Shown piece after piece: positions 1 to 7,676 of a stretch of DNA of 17,953 nucleotides (the stretch's first letter is position 1; the number at the start of each line of letters is the position of its first letter). Both the position numbers and the translations under genes were made by a program. The stretch is from Deltaproteobacteria bacterium (GTDB lineage Bacteria > Desulfobacterota > DSM-4660 > Desulfatiglandales > HGW-15), in assembly GCA_016926135.1 (NCBI GenBank), contig JAFGPH010000051.1, positions 1 to 17,953 of the forward strand, in the 5' to 3' direction. Below the pieces are notes generated by a model that was not told the DNA's origin, ran no database searches, and saw only the letters and a list, made by a program, of their open reading frames with translations.

Positions 1-20
1 CCTGTCAAGCCTAATCCTTT

Positions 21-812
21 CTACGACCCGGGCATGGCCCTGTTTGCCGGCGTCCCGAGGACTATCCGCCTCTCCGAGTAGAGAAAACCCACGTGACCCA
101 GAAAAAGATAAAGAAAGAAAGTGGAGCCAAGCATCTCGAACACCTCCTCCACCAGCATGAAGGAGTGGCGCACAACCATCTCCTTGAGCCCCCACGACCT
201 CAGGAGCCAGTCATAGGGACTTCTTGTTCCCTCCCATGCGTCCAGAAGCTGGGCTACGGCCCAGAGGAAGAGCCCCGAAACAAAGATGGTGCGTTTTCTG
301 GAGTCCCTGAGTTCCTTCCATACGAAGACCAGGAAGAAGATCCCAAAGGCGGCAAAGAACGGTCCGAACAGGAAGATCCATTCATAGGTGGGCAGAGGCA
401 CCGCTCCTCCCGGACCCTTCCCGAAGAGAAGCGGGCCCACCGTCCCACCCACCCGCTCATGGAGCATCAGGTCGTCGTCCAGGGACACGTAGGCAAAAAA
501 GGCCGACACCAGGAACCATCCCATGGATCTTTTCGGCTGCCCAAGTATGCTTTTGTAGCCGATGGATAGGATGAGGGCGGTAAGGGCTACGGCAAAATTC
601 TGAACCACGGAAAACCATGTGCCGAAGCTCTTCTCAAGGGCCACGTTGCTCAGCTGCCCGAACTTCTCGAAATACCAGAACTGAGCCACATTGAGAAAAA
701 TGTCCAGCACGAAGAGAAGCGCCTCGGCCGCCAGGCAGGCAACCAACACGGCATAGGCGACCCGGTTCATATCCACGTAATCCTGCTTGAGCGACCCTTC
801 CACCATCACCAT
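21..812 (-). CDS. Conserved multi-pass membrane protein of unknown function (SLDD...LHE type)
   Basis: I do not recognise a function. From the chosen ATG the protein has about 263 residues with roughly six hydrophobic helices, at about 16-40, 64-82, 95-110, 141-164, 174-192 and 216-242. A SLDDDLMLHERVGG segment follows the third helix, and acidic residues (WEG, EEVFE) sit at the ends of helices five and six. Similar LDE/LHE patterns occur in uncharacterised bacterial and archaeal membrane proteins, which is from memory of the family style. The reading frame stays open upstream to a TTG at 956 and an ATG at 929 that has an AAGGA site. A promoter-like element at 886-915 lies inside that extension, and the extra residues are soluble and look non-coding, so I chose the first ATG downstream of it. 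ATGs at 806 and 770 are alternatives. It is separated from the chemoreceptor gene by a terminator, so it is probably its own transcription unit. Confidence 0.65.
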   Translation of the reverse strand: MVMVEGSLKQDYVDMNRVAYAVLVACLAAEALLFVLDIFLNVAQFWYFEKFGQLSNVALEKSFGTWFSVVQNFAVALTALILSIGYKSILGQPKRSMGWFLVSAFFAYVSLDDDLMLHERVGGTVGPLLFGKGPGGAVPLPTYEWIFLFGPFFAAFGIFFLVFVWKELRDSRKRTIFVSGLFLWAVAQLLDAWEGTRSPYDWLLRSWGLKEMVVRHSFMLVEEVFEMLGSTFFLYLFLGHVGFLYSERRIVLGTPANRAMPGS

Positions 813-885
813 CCGTCCCGGCCCTGTTTCACGCCATGCCTCGGATCCCCGAACCCTGTCCCAGCCAAAGGTCTCCGATTTTTGT

Positions 886-915
886 ATTATACTGCGTCTT
901 ACCCAGGAAATCCAA
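886..915 (-). promoter_or_regulatory. Candidate sigma-70 promoter for the membrane protein gene
   Basis: On the minus strand a perfect TATAAT (886-891) follows TTGGAT (910-915) with an 18-nt spacer. The -10 is perfect but the -35 matches TTGACA at only three of six positions. It lies about 70 nt upstream of the chosen ATG and inside the longest possible reading frame, which is why the shorter start is preferred. Confidence 0.45.
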
Positions 916-1061
916 GACTTCCCGACCATCGTTTCCTTCGAAAAGGAGTGGCTCAAGGCTATAAGCTGTTCTCAGAGAAAAGGGTCTTTCGAAAAGGGCA
1001 GGACCTCGGAGGCCGCAAGCGGGCCGACTCCGGGCTGGTCTTCGAGGAAGCCAGAAGAGGA

Positions 1062-1101
1062 CAAAAACAAAGAAGGACCCGTCACAGGGTCCCTCTTCTT
1101 T
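1062..1101 (-). terminator. Intrinsic terminator after the chemoreceptor operon
   Basis: GGACCC (1075-1080) pairs with GGGTCC (1087-1092) around a six-base loop. The stem extends with AAAGAA (1069-1074) against TTCTTT (1096-1101) after a three-base bulge. On the minus strand the hairpin is followed by a T-rich run (GTTTTTGT), and it begins about 30 nt after the MCP stop codon. The rest of 813-1132 holds the promoter at 886-915 and nothing else that I can support. Confidence 0.65.
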
Positions 1102-1132
1102 ACGATGTTCCAGGCAAGGATCTGACGGCCGG

Positions 1133-2797
1133 TCAGAAGTCCTTGAACTCCTCTTCATTCAGCGGGATCACGCGTTCGGGACTCACCTCCCTGCCGGCCC
1201 CAGAAGGTAAGACCTCTCTCCCTCTGGGTGCCTTGACCGTCGCTCGACTCACACTCCTTGCCGGTTCCCTTTTCGCACTGTCTGTCGCATACGGCCCATC
1301 GCTGCCCGCGGGAATACCGCACTCTTTCGCCGGAACGTCTGTGCTCTCCCTCCTGCCCCCCACCAGGGCCACGAGTTCCACGACGACCTCCTTCATCTGC
1401 ACGGCCTGGGCGTTCATCTCTTCCGAGGCGGAAGCGGATTCCTCGGCATTGGCCGCCACCTGCTGCACCACCTTGTCCATCTCGGCCACCGCCTTGTTCA
1501 CCTGCTCAATCCCCTGGTCCTGTTCGCTGGAGGCGGCCGCGATCTCCCCCACCAACTCGCCCACCTTGGCCGCACTTGCCGCCACCTCCGTGAATGCCTC
1601 ATTCGTCCCCTTCACCAGCTCGGAGCCCTCCTTCACCTTCTTCACGGTCCCCTCGATCAGTGCCGCCGTGTTTCGCGCCGCCTCCGCGGCCCGCATGGCC
1701 AGGTTTCTCACCTCCCCTGCGACCACAGCAAAACCGGCACCGGCCTCACCGGCCCTGGCCGCCTCCACGGCCGCATTGAGGGCAAGAAGGTTGGTCTGGA
1801 AGGCGATTTCATCGATGGTCTTGATGATCTTCGAGGTCTCCTCACTGGCCTTGCTGATCTCCTCCATGGAGCTGGTGAGTCTCCCCATGGAGTCGTTGGC
1901 CCGGGTGACGACCTGGTTGGCCTCTTTCATTAACCCATCCGCCTGGGCCGCATTCATCGCGTTCTGTTTGGTCATGGAGGACATCTCCTCCAGCGAGGAA
2001 GAGGTTTCCTCGATGGACGCCGCCTGCTCCGAGGCCCCTTCGGCCAGCGAATGGCTCGCAGAGGCCACCTGAGAAGAGCCTGCAGAGACCTGCTCGGATG
2101 CCTGGGTCAACTTCCCGATGGCCGTCCTGAGGCCTTTTGTCACTCCCCTGCCGATCGACCAGGTGAGAAAGATGCCTGCAAGGAGACCGACCCCCAGGAC
2201 ACCCAGAACGGTGATGATTGTGTTCCTATAGGTGGCCGCAGCCTCCTGCGCGTCTTTCTCTGCAAGTTTGTGATTGATCTCGATGAGCTTGTCGATCTTC
2301 TCCCGCATGGCCTCGAACTTCTCCCTGGCAATGCCCAGGGTCAGGTCCAGGGCCTCCCTGCGGCCCTCGCGGGTATCCGCCTTGCGCCCTTCTACCACCT
2401 TCCCGGAGAGGACCTTCCATTCCTCCCTGGCCTTCTCATACTCCGCGATCAGGGTCCGCTCTTCCGGGGTGACGGCAAGGGCCTTATATTTTCCCATTCT
2501 CGTTTCAGATTGCTTGAGGTTCTCTTCGTATTCCTGGACCAACCCCTTGAACACGTCCGAGGTGGCATTGGCGAAGATCATGGAGCGCTCCGCCACCAGC
2601 AATTGCTGGAGGTCCCTGTCCGCCTCGATCAGGGAACCCTGGCCCGGCAGGTTTACGTGCAGGATCTCACTCAACAGCACGTTCACGGTGTTCACCCCCC
2701 GATACCCAGCCAGGCCGATTGCTGCCATGAACAGGATCATCAAGGAAAAGCCAAGGACAAGCTTGGTCCCTATCTTCAGGTTCTTTGTCCACTTCAT
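1133..2797 (-). CDS. Methyl-accepting chemotaxis protein (four-helix-bundle type, nearly no HAMP)
   Basis: This chemoreceptor (554 residues) signals to CheA/CheW at the inner membrane. Transmembrane helix 1 is at about 12-31. It is followed by a helical periplasmic domain of about 160 residues (four-helix-bundle style, [11 protein letters not shown] near 66-76), helix 2 at about 193-214, and a long cytoplasmic coiled coil. The signalling tip [21 protein letters not shown] is at about 330-350. Methylation-type [19 protein letters not shown] segments flank it. Only about 15 residues separate helix 2 from the signalling coiled coil, so a full HAMP domain (about 50 residues) does not fit. The C-terminus is a flexible 70-residue tail ending NEEEFKDF, which resembles the tethered aromatic-acidic tails of other receptors. 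The ATG at 2797 is preferred over 2845 because AAGGGAGATG lies just upstream and a basic residue plus helix follows. It is the last gene of the unit with the Cache protein 52 nt upstream. No che genes are present. Confidence 0.9.
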   Translation of the reverse strand: MKWTKNLKIGTKLVLGFSLMILFMAAIGLAGYRGVNTVNVLLSEILHVNLPGQGSLIEADRDLQQLLVAERSMIFANATSDVFKGLVQEYEENLKQSETRMGKYKALAVTPEERTLIAEYEKAREEWKVLSGKVVEGRKADTREGRREALDLTLGIAREKFEAMREKIDKLIEINHKLAEKDAQEAAATYRNTIITVLGVLGVGLLAGIFLTWSIGRGVTKGLRTAIGKLTQASEQVSAGSSQVASASHSLAEGASEQAASIEETSSSLEEMSSMTKQNAMNAAQADGLMKEANQVVTRANDSMGRLTSSMEEISKASEETSKIIKTIDEIAFQTNLLALNAAVEAARAGEAGAGFAVVAGEVRNLAMRAAEAARNTAALIEGTVKKVKEGSELVKGTNEAFTEVAASAAKVGELVGEIAAASSEQDQGIEQVNKAVAEMDKVVQQVAANAEESASASEEMNAQAVQMKEVVVELVALVGGRRESTDVPAKECGIPAGSDGPYATDSAKREPARSVSRATVKAPRGREVLPSGAGREVSPERVIPLNEEEFKDF

Positions 2798-2849
2798 TTT
2801 TTCATCTCCCTTCACAATGATCGGTGACAGACGATCCATGAACAACAGC

Positions 2850-3413
2850 CTATTTCAGCTTCTCCACATCGATACCGATGGTGATGGCGCCGATCACCTT
2901 GTCCCCGTCCTTGACAGGCACGGATACCTGGGCCAGGTAGGCCTGGGTGCTGTCGTCGAACTTCACGTCGCTGATGTGGATCGCGCCTGCGCCGCCCTTG
3001 TAGGACGCCTTGAATTTCGCTTCGTCGCCCTGCCAGTAATCCGAGGTCTTGTCGGTCATGGCCACGTTGGCGCCCTGGTTGTCCATCACGAAGATCTCGG
3101 CATAGTAGGGCTTGCTCTTCTGGATGGCCCTCAGGTGCTGGCCGCACTTGCAATCCATGAGGGCCTTCATGTAGTCGGCAATGCCAGGGGTGGCCATCCA
3201 CTTTTTGTCCATGTCCTTGATCTGGTCCAGGGTCTTGCCCTTGGCGTTCTCCGCCTTCACCGCATCCACGATGATCGGATCGGTTCCCATTTTGACGAGC
3301 TCCGCATTGGCCAGATCCACCACCTTCTGGGGCGCCTTCTCGCCCGCAAAGACGACTGCCGGAATGCCCATCACAAACATGCTTATCACGAACACGCTCA
3401 ATGCCTTTCTCAT
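2850..3413 (-). CDS. Exported stand-alone Cache/PDC-type sensor protein
   Basis: This is a 187-residue protein with a clear signal peptide (basic MRK, hydrophobic 4-21, VFA then G near residue 23), so the mature protein should be periplasmic. The C-terminal half (103-184) has the look of a small Cache (PDC) ligand-binding domain. It reads [18 protein letters not shown], then [10 protein letters not shown], then [20 protein letters not shown] and [14 protein letters not shown]. Such domains normally form the extracellular part of chemoreceptors or kinases, yet this protein ends there with no membrane helix or output domain. A CKC pair (88, 90) sits in the helix before the domain. The start is fixed by AAGGAGG nine bases upstream. 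It lies between the receiver-like gene and the MCP on the same strand, so it may supply ligand recognition to that receptor. That partnership is inference. Confidence 0.78.
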   Translation of the reverse strand: MRKALSVFVISMFVMGIPAVVFAGEKAPQKVVDLANAELVKMGTDPIIVDAVKAENAKGKTLDQIKDMDKKWMATPGIADYMKALMDCKCGQHLRAIQKSKPYYAEIFVMDNQGANVAMTDKTSDYWQGDEAKFKASYKGGAGAIHISDVKFDDSTQAYLAQVSVPVKDGDKVIGAITIGIDVEKLK

Positions 3414-3478
3414 CTTACTCTTCCTCCTTTTGGTTTTATGCTTTGTCTTCCTTATGGCTCACCCGCAAATCTCACACT

Positions 3479-3865
3479 TCAAGCCGCCTCCTCCTCTGTC
3501 ATAAGCATCCTGCCCAATACAGCGGCCACGTCCTCGAAATCACCATCGCGATAACTCACGTAACGGGGACGGAGCGTGTGCCCCAGTACCGCCGTCTCCT
3601 CCTTTGTATCCGGAAGCACAAGGATCAGGGGAACCTCTTCGAGGAAGGCGTTCATGGAGGCGATTCTTACGAGATCCCTTTTGCCGCCGGGTACCAGCAC
3701 CATAATCGGCTGATCGAGAACGAACCGGGGCCGGCCGAACCAACGGGCTAGCATCTCCAGGTCACGATACACTTCCACGTCCGTCATTCGAGCCACCGCT
3801 GCAACCACCTTTTCCATGGCCCTGTTGCCCTGATTCCGAGTTCCTATGTAGAAGAAGACCTTCAT
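3479..3865 (-). CDS. Receiver-like (pseudo-receiver) protein of unknown function
   Basis: This 128-residue soluble protein is one I cannot assign to a named family. Its predicted order is a five-fold alternation of strand and helix: MKVFFYIG, then a helix, DVEVYRD, a helix, QPIMVLVP, a helix, PLILVLPD, a helix, RYVSYRD, and a final helix DVAAVLGRML. That is the plan of a CheY-like receiver. The residues needed for phosphorylation are absent: no acidic pair after strand 1, no aspartate at the end of strand 3 (proline instead), and no lysine after strand 5. The ATG at 3865 fits the fold best. The frame is open to an ATG at 3916, whose extra residues look unlikely. It is the first gene of the unit with the Cache protein and MCP, 65 nt upstream of the former, so a chemosensory role is plausible but unproven. 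Confidence 0.6.
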   Translation of the reverse strand: MKVFFYIGTRNQGNRAMEKVVAAVARMTDVEVYRDLEMLARWFGRPRFVLDQPIMVLVPGGKRDLVRIASMNAFLEEVPLILVLPDTKEETAVLGHTLRPRYVSYRDGDFEDVAAVLGRMLMTEEEAA

Positions 3866-3940
3866 ACCCAACCGCACTCCGACCCACTGACGGAAGACCA
3901 TGAGTACAAAGATCATGCCAGAGCATGGGAACTCGCCGTT

Positions 3941-3965
3941 TTAGAATGGGATTCTAACCGGTTAG
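3941..3965. promoter_or_regulatory. Overlapping palindromes upstream of the chemosensory unit (candidate operator)
   Basis: TTAGAAT-GGG-ATTCTAA (3941-3957) is a perfect 7-bp inverted repeat. CTAACCGGTTAG (3954-3965) is a perfect 12-bp palindrome overlapping its right end. They lie about 75-100 nt upstream of the receiver-like gene. I found no convincing -35/-10 pair, and the TAGAAT inside the repeat may act as a -10. Three ACCGG copies occur just beyond (3970-4005). Confidence 0.4.
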
Positions 3966-4012
3966 GCTTCTTTTACCGGAAGATCGGACACCGGTCCCAC
4001 CGGCTGAAAAGC

Positions 4013-4045
4013 AAAAATCCGTCTTGTTTTCCAAGACGGATTCTT
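4013..4045 (-). terminator. Intrinsic terminator of the cyclase-kinase-regulator operon
   Basis: AATCCGTCTTG (4016-4026) and CAAGACGGATT (4032-4042) form a perfect 11-bp stem with a five-base loop. On the minus strand the stem runs into TTTTTGC. It lies about 75 nt past the regulator's stop codon and is the cleanest terminator in the window. Confidence 0.85.
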
Positions 4046-4060
4046 GAAAGCGGAGACGCT

Positions 4061-4098
4061 CCTCACCCCCGCAAGTGGGGGGGAGGGTCAGGGTGAGG
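4061..4098. repeat. GC-rich imperfect palindrome resembling a dispersed intergenic repeat
   Basis: CCTCACCC (4061-4068) pairs with GGGTGAGG (4091-4098), and an inner CCCCC (4066-4070) can pair with the G-run 4077-4083. Similar CCCTCACCCT...AGGGTGAGGG elements are common between genes in many GC-rich bacteria. It lies between the regulator stop and its terminator. Only one copy is visible here. Confidence 0.4.
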
Positions 4099-4118
4099 GG
4101 GGCTGGGCGGGCAGGGCT

Positions 4119-5528
4119 TCAGGACGCCCTTGTGATCCGGTGCTTCTTGAGAAGGGCGTAAAGACGGGGGCGGGAGAGTTCGGAAACGCGGCATGCCTCG
4201 CCGACATCCCACCCCACCTCGCTCATAAGGTTGATCAGATACCGCTTCTCGGCTTCCATGACCGCGTGTTCCTTGAAATCCTTGTATTTCTCAGTGGCTG
4301 CCGGAGCATCCACCGCTTTTCCACCTCCCTTGCCCCGGTGGCGATTGCTTCTCAGGGAGGCCCGGGCCAGTTCCACCCTCACGGAGGTGGGCAGGTGTTT
4401 CGGAAAGAGCACGGGATCATCCCCTGCCGTGGCAAGGACGTTTTCCATGGTGTTCACCAGTTCACGGACATTGCCGGGCCAGCCATAGGCACAGAGGGCC
4501 TCGATGAATTCCGGCGAAAACCCCTTGGTGCCCATGCCGTAACGGTCGCAGAATCTCGCCATGTAATACATGGCCAGTTCCCGGATATCCTTGACCCGAT
4601 CCCTCAACGGCGGCAGGGAAATGATCATGGTACGGATCCGGAAGAGGAGGTCTTTCCGGAACCGCCCGGAAAGGGCCATCCGCTCCAGGTCGCGGTTTGT
4701 CGCCGCGATCGGCCTGAAATCGCTCTCATCCTCTACCTGCGAACCTACAGGACGGAAGCGTTTCTCCTGGAGGACCCGCAGAAAGGCCTTTTGCACCGAG
4801 AAGGGCAGTTCGCCTATTTCGTCCAGGAACAGGGTGCCTCCCGCGGCCTGCTTCACAAGCCCCTGGTGGGCCTTGTCCGCGCCGGTAAAGGCCCCTTTCA
4901 CATGGCCGAAAAGCACGCTCTCAACCAGGGTCTCCGGAAGGGCCGCACAATCGACCACCACGAAGCTTCCGGCCGATCGGGCGCTGTTCCGGTGGATAGC
5001 CGTGGCAAAGAGCTCCTTTCCGGTCCCCGTCTCCCCGCTGAGCAGCACGCTCATATCGCTCGAGGCCGCTCGGGCGAGGAGATCAAGGCATTCTCGGATA
5101 CCGGCGCTCTCCCCGATGATACCCTCTCTTTTCAGTACAAAAGAGGCCTTCCTCTCCTGCCTCCCCCCCCTGTACTGGAGCGTCCGGACCAGGGTGAGGG
5201 TGATCCCCTGCACGGTGAGGGGCTTTTCGATGTAATCCCATGCACCGCTCTTGATCGCGAGTTCGGCCCCATCTGGATCGGCCTGGCCGGTGACGATGAT
5301 CACCTCTGGGGAGGAGGGTGCTGCCCTGATCCCGGGAATGACCGCCAACCCGTCCCCGTCCGGCAGATGGACATCCAGGAACACCACGTCGAAGGACTCT
5401 GAGGCAAGCCTTTTCAACCCTTCCTTCAGGGTGAAGGCATGGAACGTCCTGTGGCCCAGGTGTTCCGCGACGTCGCCCAGGGCACTGCATACCATTCTGT
5501 CATCGTCGATAATGAGAACTCTGGCCAT
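4119..5528 (-). CDS. Sigma-54-dependent response regulator (NtrC family)
   Basis: This transcriptional activator opens sigma-54 RNA polymerase promoters after phosphorylation. It has 469 residues, the usual length. The receiver domain at 1-120 has the acidic group DDD 8-10, phospho-acceptor D52 and K102. The AAA+ domain spans about 137-365. It contains Walker A GETGTGKE (165-172), the sigma-54 contact motif GAFTGA (212-217), Walker B GTLFLDEIGE (231-240) and the arginine-finger region FRKDLLFRI. The C-terminal Fis-type helix-turn-helix is GEACRVSELSRPRLYALLKK (443-462). All key residues are intact. It starts 21 nt after the stop of the hybrid kinase, its likely partner, although a phosphorelay must pass through the kinase's own receiver. 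Its Shine-Dalgarno (AAGGGG) is rather far upstream, so translation may be coupled. No convincing -24/-12 promoter was found in the window, so its targets are unknown. Confidence 0.93.
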   Translation of the reverse strand: MARVLIIDDDRMVCSALGDVAEHLGHRTFHAFTLKEGLKRLASESFDVVFLDVHLPDGDGLAVIPGIRAAPSSPEVIIVTGQADPDGAELAIKSGAWDYIEKPLTVQGITLTLVRTLQYRGGRQERKASFVLKREGIIGESAGIRECLDLLARAASSDMSVLLSGETGTGKELFATAIHRNSARSAGSFVVVDCAALPETLVESVLFGHVKGAFTGADKAHQGLVKQAAGGTLFLDEIGELPFSVQKAFLRVLQEKRFRPVGSQVEDESDFRPIAATNRDLERMALSGRFRKDLLFRIRTMIISLPPLRDRVKDIRELAMYYMARFCDRYGMGTKGFSPEFIEALCAYGWPGNVRELVNTMENVLATAGDDPVLFPKHLPTSVRVELARASLRSNRHRGKGGGKAVDAPAATEKYKDFKEHAVMEAEKRYLINLMSEVGWDVGEACRVSELSRPRLYALLKKHRITRAS

Positions 5529-5549
5529 GGTCGGGAAAAACAGCCCCTT

Positions 5550-7667
5550 TCAGGTTTCCTTTCTCAACACCCTCCGTATGCTTTCCGCCATCTCCCGGAT
5601 GGAGATGGGTTTCATGAGAAACTCCCGGATTCCCATATCCGCGGCGATTTCCTCCGTGATCAGTTCGCTGTACCCGGTGCACAGAATCGTGGGAGTGTCC
5701 GGACGGGTCAGCAGGATCTCCCTGGCCAGTTCCGCACCTGTCATCCCCGGCATGGTTTGGTCCGTGATGACTAGGTCATATCGCTCCGCTCCGCTCCGGA
5801 AGGTCCTCAGGGCTTCACGGGGGTCGGTGCTCGCATCCACTTCGTACCCCAGCCTGCGCAACATATCCGCCACCGTATCCAGCATGATCCTTTCATCGTC
5901 CACCAGAAGCACCCTCTCACTGCCACCGGCCAGGGAGGGCTCGGCATCCTCGGCCTCCGGCTTGGCCCGGATCGCGATTCTCGGGATGAAAATAGTGAAG
6001 GACGAGCCTTTTCCGGGTTGGCTCTCCACCGTGATCGCCCCCTCCAGGCCTTTCACGATACCGTGCACCACCGAGAGGCCCAGGCCCGTTCCCTCCCCCC
6101 TCTCTTTCGTCGTAAAGTAGGGGTCAAAGATCTTCTCCACGGTCCAGGGCTCCATGCCGCATCCCGTGTCCCTTACCGAGAGTTGCACGTAAGGGCCTGG
6201 CTGAAGATCAGGGATGCGGTTGGCAAGCTCGGAATCCACAAGGATTTCATGGAGACCCACTTCCAGGATGCCCCCCTTCTGCCGCATGGCCTGGGCGGCG
6301 TTGGTGCAGAGGTTCATGATCACCTGGTGGACCTCGGTCGGATCGGCAAGCACGGTCGATTCGGTCGTCACCTGCTGCCGCATCTCTATGGTGGTCGGCA
6401 GGGAGGAGCGCAGAAACTTGAGGGCCTCCTTCACAATGAGGCTCATCCTCAGGGGCTTTTTCTGTCGTTCCCCCATCCGGCTGAAGGTGAGGATCTGGCT
6501 CACCAGATCCCTGGCCCGCCCACCCGCCTTGAGGACTCCCTCCACATGGGAACGCGCGGGACTGCCGCCGGGAAGATCCAGGAGGGCCAGTTCAGAACGG
6601 ACGATGATCGGGGTGAGGATATTGTTGAAATCGTGGGCAATGCCGCCGGCCAGGGTGCCGATGGCCTCCATCTTCTGGGCCTGCTGGAGCTGGATTACCA
6701 GCCTCTTCCGCTCTGTCATGTCCATCGCCGTGAAAACCAGGCCATGGGAAAGATCTCCCGGCACAATGGAGGCGGAACTGAGCAGGATATCCAAGAGCGA
6801 GCCGTCCTTGTGTTTCCACCGGGTCTCGATCGTGCCCACCCCTTTTTCCAGGACCTGGGGATGTTTCACCCGGCCCACCCGCTCAAACTCCTCCTGGGTC
6901 TCATAGAGGATCCTGGCACTCCGACCTCTCAGATCCCCTTCCGAGTATCCCGTCATCTTCCATATCTGCTCGTTTGTCCACCCCAGGATCCGGTCCTTCA
7001 CAACGCCGATGCCGATAGGGGCTGCGCGAAACACGCCCAAGAGCGTGGCCTGGCTCTCCTGCAAGACCTTTTGCTTTTCGGATAGATTGTGCTCCAGCTC
7101 GGCAGCCCTGCGCTCCAGCCTCTCGTGGAGGAGGGCGTTCTGCAACGCCATGGCGACATGACCGGCAAGGGCACCCAGAAAGATCCCCTGCCGCGAGAAG
7201 TCCCTCTCCGTCAGAGATCCGACCCCCAATACCCCCAGCACATCGCCGCCCGCCAGCAAGGGCAACGCCGCAAGGGACCTGACCCCGTGCATTTTGCATT
7301 CCTCGTGGGTGCACCTGTGATCCTGCCGCATGTCCTCCACGTAGATCGCCTGCCTGTTCAGGACCGCGAGACCGCAAAGGCACTCCCCCACACGTTTGAC
7401 CTCCGGCGCGTTCGCGAGGAATCGGGGCTGTGGCGGTCTCATCTTCGGTAAGATCAACCGGTCATTATCGAGGAGGTAGACCACGGCGAGATCCGCCTTG
7501 ATCAGCGAAAGGGCATACTTGTAAACGGCCAGCAGGATCTCGTCCAGAGACAGGCTGGAGGCGACGGCCTGGCTGAGGGTATTGATGGCCGTCAGTTCCT
7601 TCACGCGATCGAGGAGTTCCCTCCTGGTCTCATCCAATGCCACCGATCTCTTCCCCATCTCTTCCAA
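5550..7667 (-). CDS. Soluble hybrid histidine kinase (GAF-PAS-HisKA-HATPase-REC)
   Basis: This is a 705-residue cytoplasmic sensor kinase without membrane helices. A GAF domain at about 25-185 carries four cysteines (CLC 96/98 and CTHEEC 119/124). A short coiled coil leads to a PAS domain at 204-322. The HisKA domain contains H345 in AGGIAHDFNN. The ATPase domain has N-box MNLCTNAAQA (451-460), G1 DTGCGM (500-505) and G2 GEGTGLGLS (524-532). The C-terminal receiver (585-703) has D590/D591, phospho-acceptor D636 in TDQTMPG and K686. The TTG at 7667 is preceded by GAGGGAG overlapping the cyclase stop codon. The ATG at 7658 is the alternative. The gene lies 9 nt after the cyclase and 21 nt before the sigma-54 regulator, so all three are probably co-transcribed. 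No Hpt domain is visible here, so one may be encoded elsewhere, or the internal receiver may only tune the kinase. Confidence 0.92.
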   Translation of the reverse strand: MEEMGKRSVALDETRRELLDRVKELTAINTLSQAVASSLSLDEILLAVYKYALSLIKADLAVVYLLDNDRLILPKMRPPQPRFLANAPEVKRVGECLCGLAVLNRQAIYVEDMRQDHRCTHEECKMHGVRSLAALPLLAGGDVLGVLGVGSLTERDFSRQGIFLGALAGHVAMALQNALLHERLERRAAELEHNLSEKQKVLQESQATLLGVFRAAPIGIGVVKDRILGWTNEQIWKMTGYSEGDLRGRSARILYETQEEFERVGRVKHPQVLEKGVGTIETRWKHKDGSLLDILLSSASIVPGDLSHGLVFTAMDMTERKRLVIQLQQAQKMEAIGTLAGGIAHDFNNILTPIIVRSELALLDLPGGSPARSHVEGVLKAGGRARDLVSQILTFSRMGERQKKPLRMSLIVKEALKFLRSSLPTTIEMRQQVTTESTVLADPTEVHQVIMNLCTNAAQAMRQKGGILEVGLHEILVDSELANRIPDLQPGPYVQLSVRDTGCGMEPWTVEKIFDPYFTTKERGEGTGLGLSVVHGIVKGLEGAITVESQPGKGSSFTIFIPRIAIRAKPEAEDAEPSLAGGSERVLLVDDERIMLDTVADMLRRLGYEVDASTDPREALRTFRSGAERYDLVITDQTMPGMTGAELAREILLTRPDTPTILCTGYSELITEEIAADMGIREFLMKPISIREMAESIRRVLRKET

Positions 7668-7676
7668 GTCTCTCCC

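Noticed and set aside
845..880. Possible sigma-54 (-24/-12) promoter upstream of the membrane protein (TTGGCTGGGACAGGG)
   Set aside because: The GG and GC dinucleotides are not at the required spacing and TTGC is missing.
882..3554. Long plus-strand frames opposite the MCP and Cache genes (396 and 426 codons)
   Set aside because: They lie wholly antisense to well-supported genes, have serine/alanine/proline-rich low-complexity translations and no domain signature.
4044..5402. Plus-strand 452-codon frame opposite the sigma-54 regulator
   Set aside because: It mirrors the regulator's conserved AAA+ domain, shows no recognisable motif, and begins inside the terminator/repeat region.
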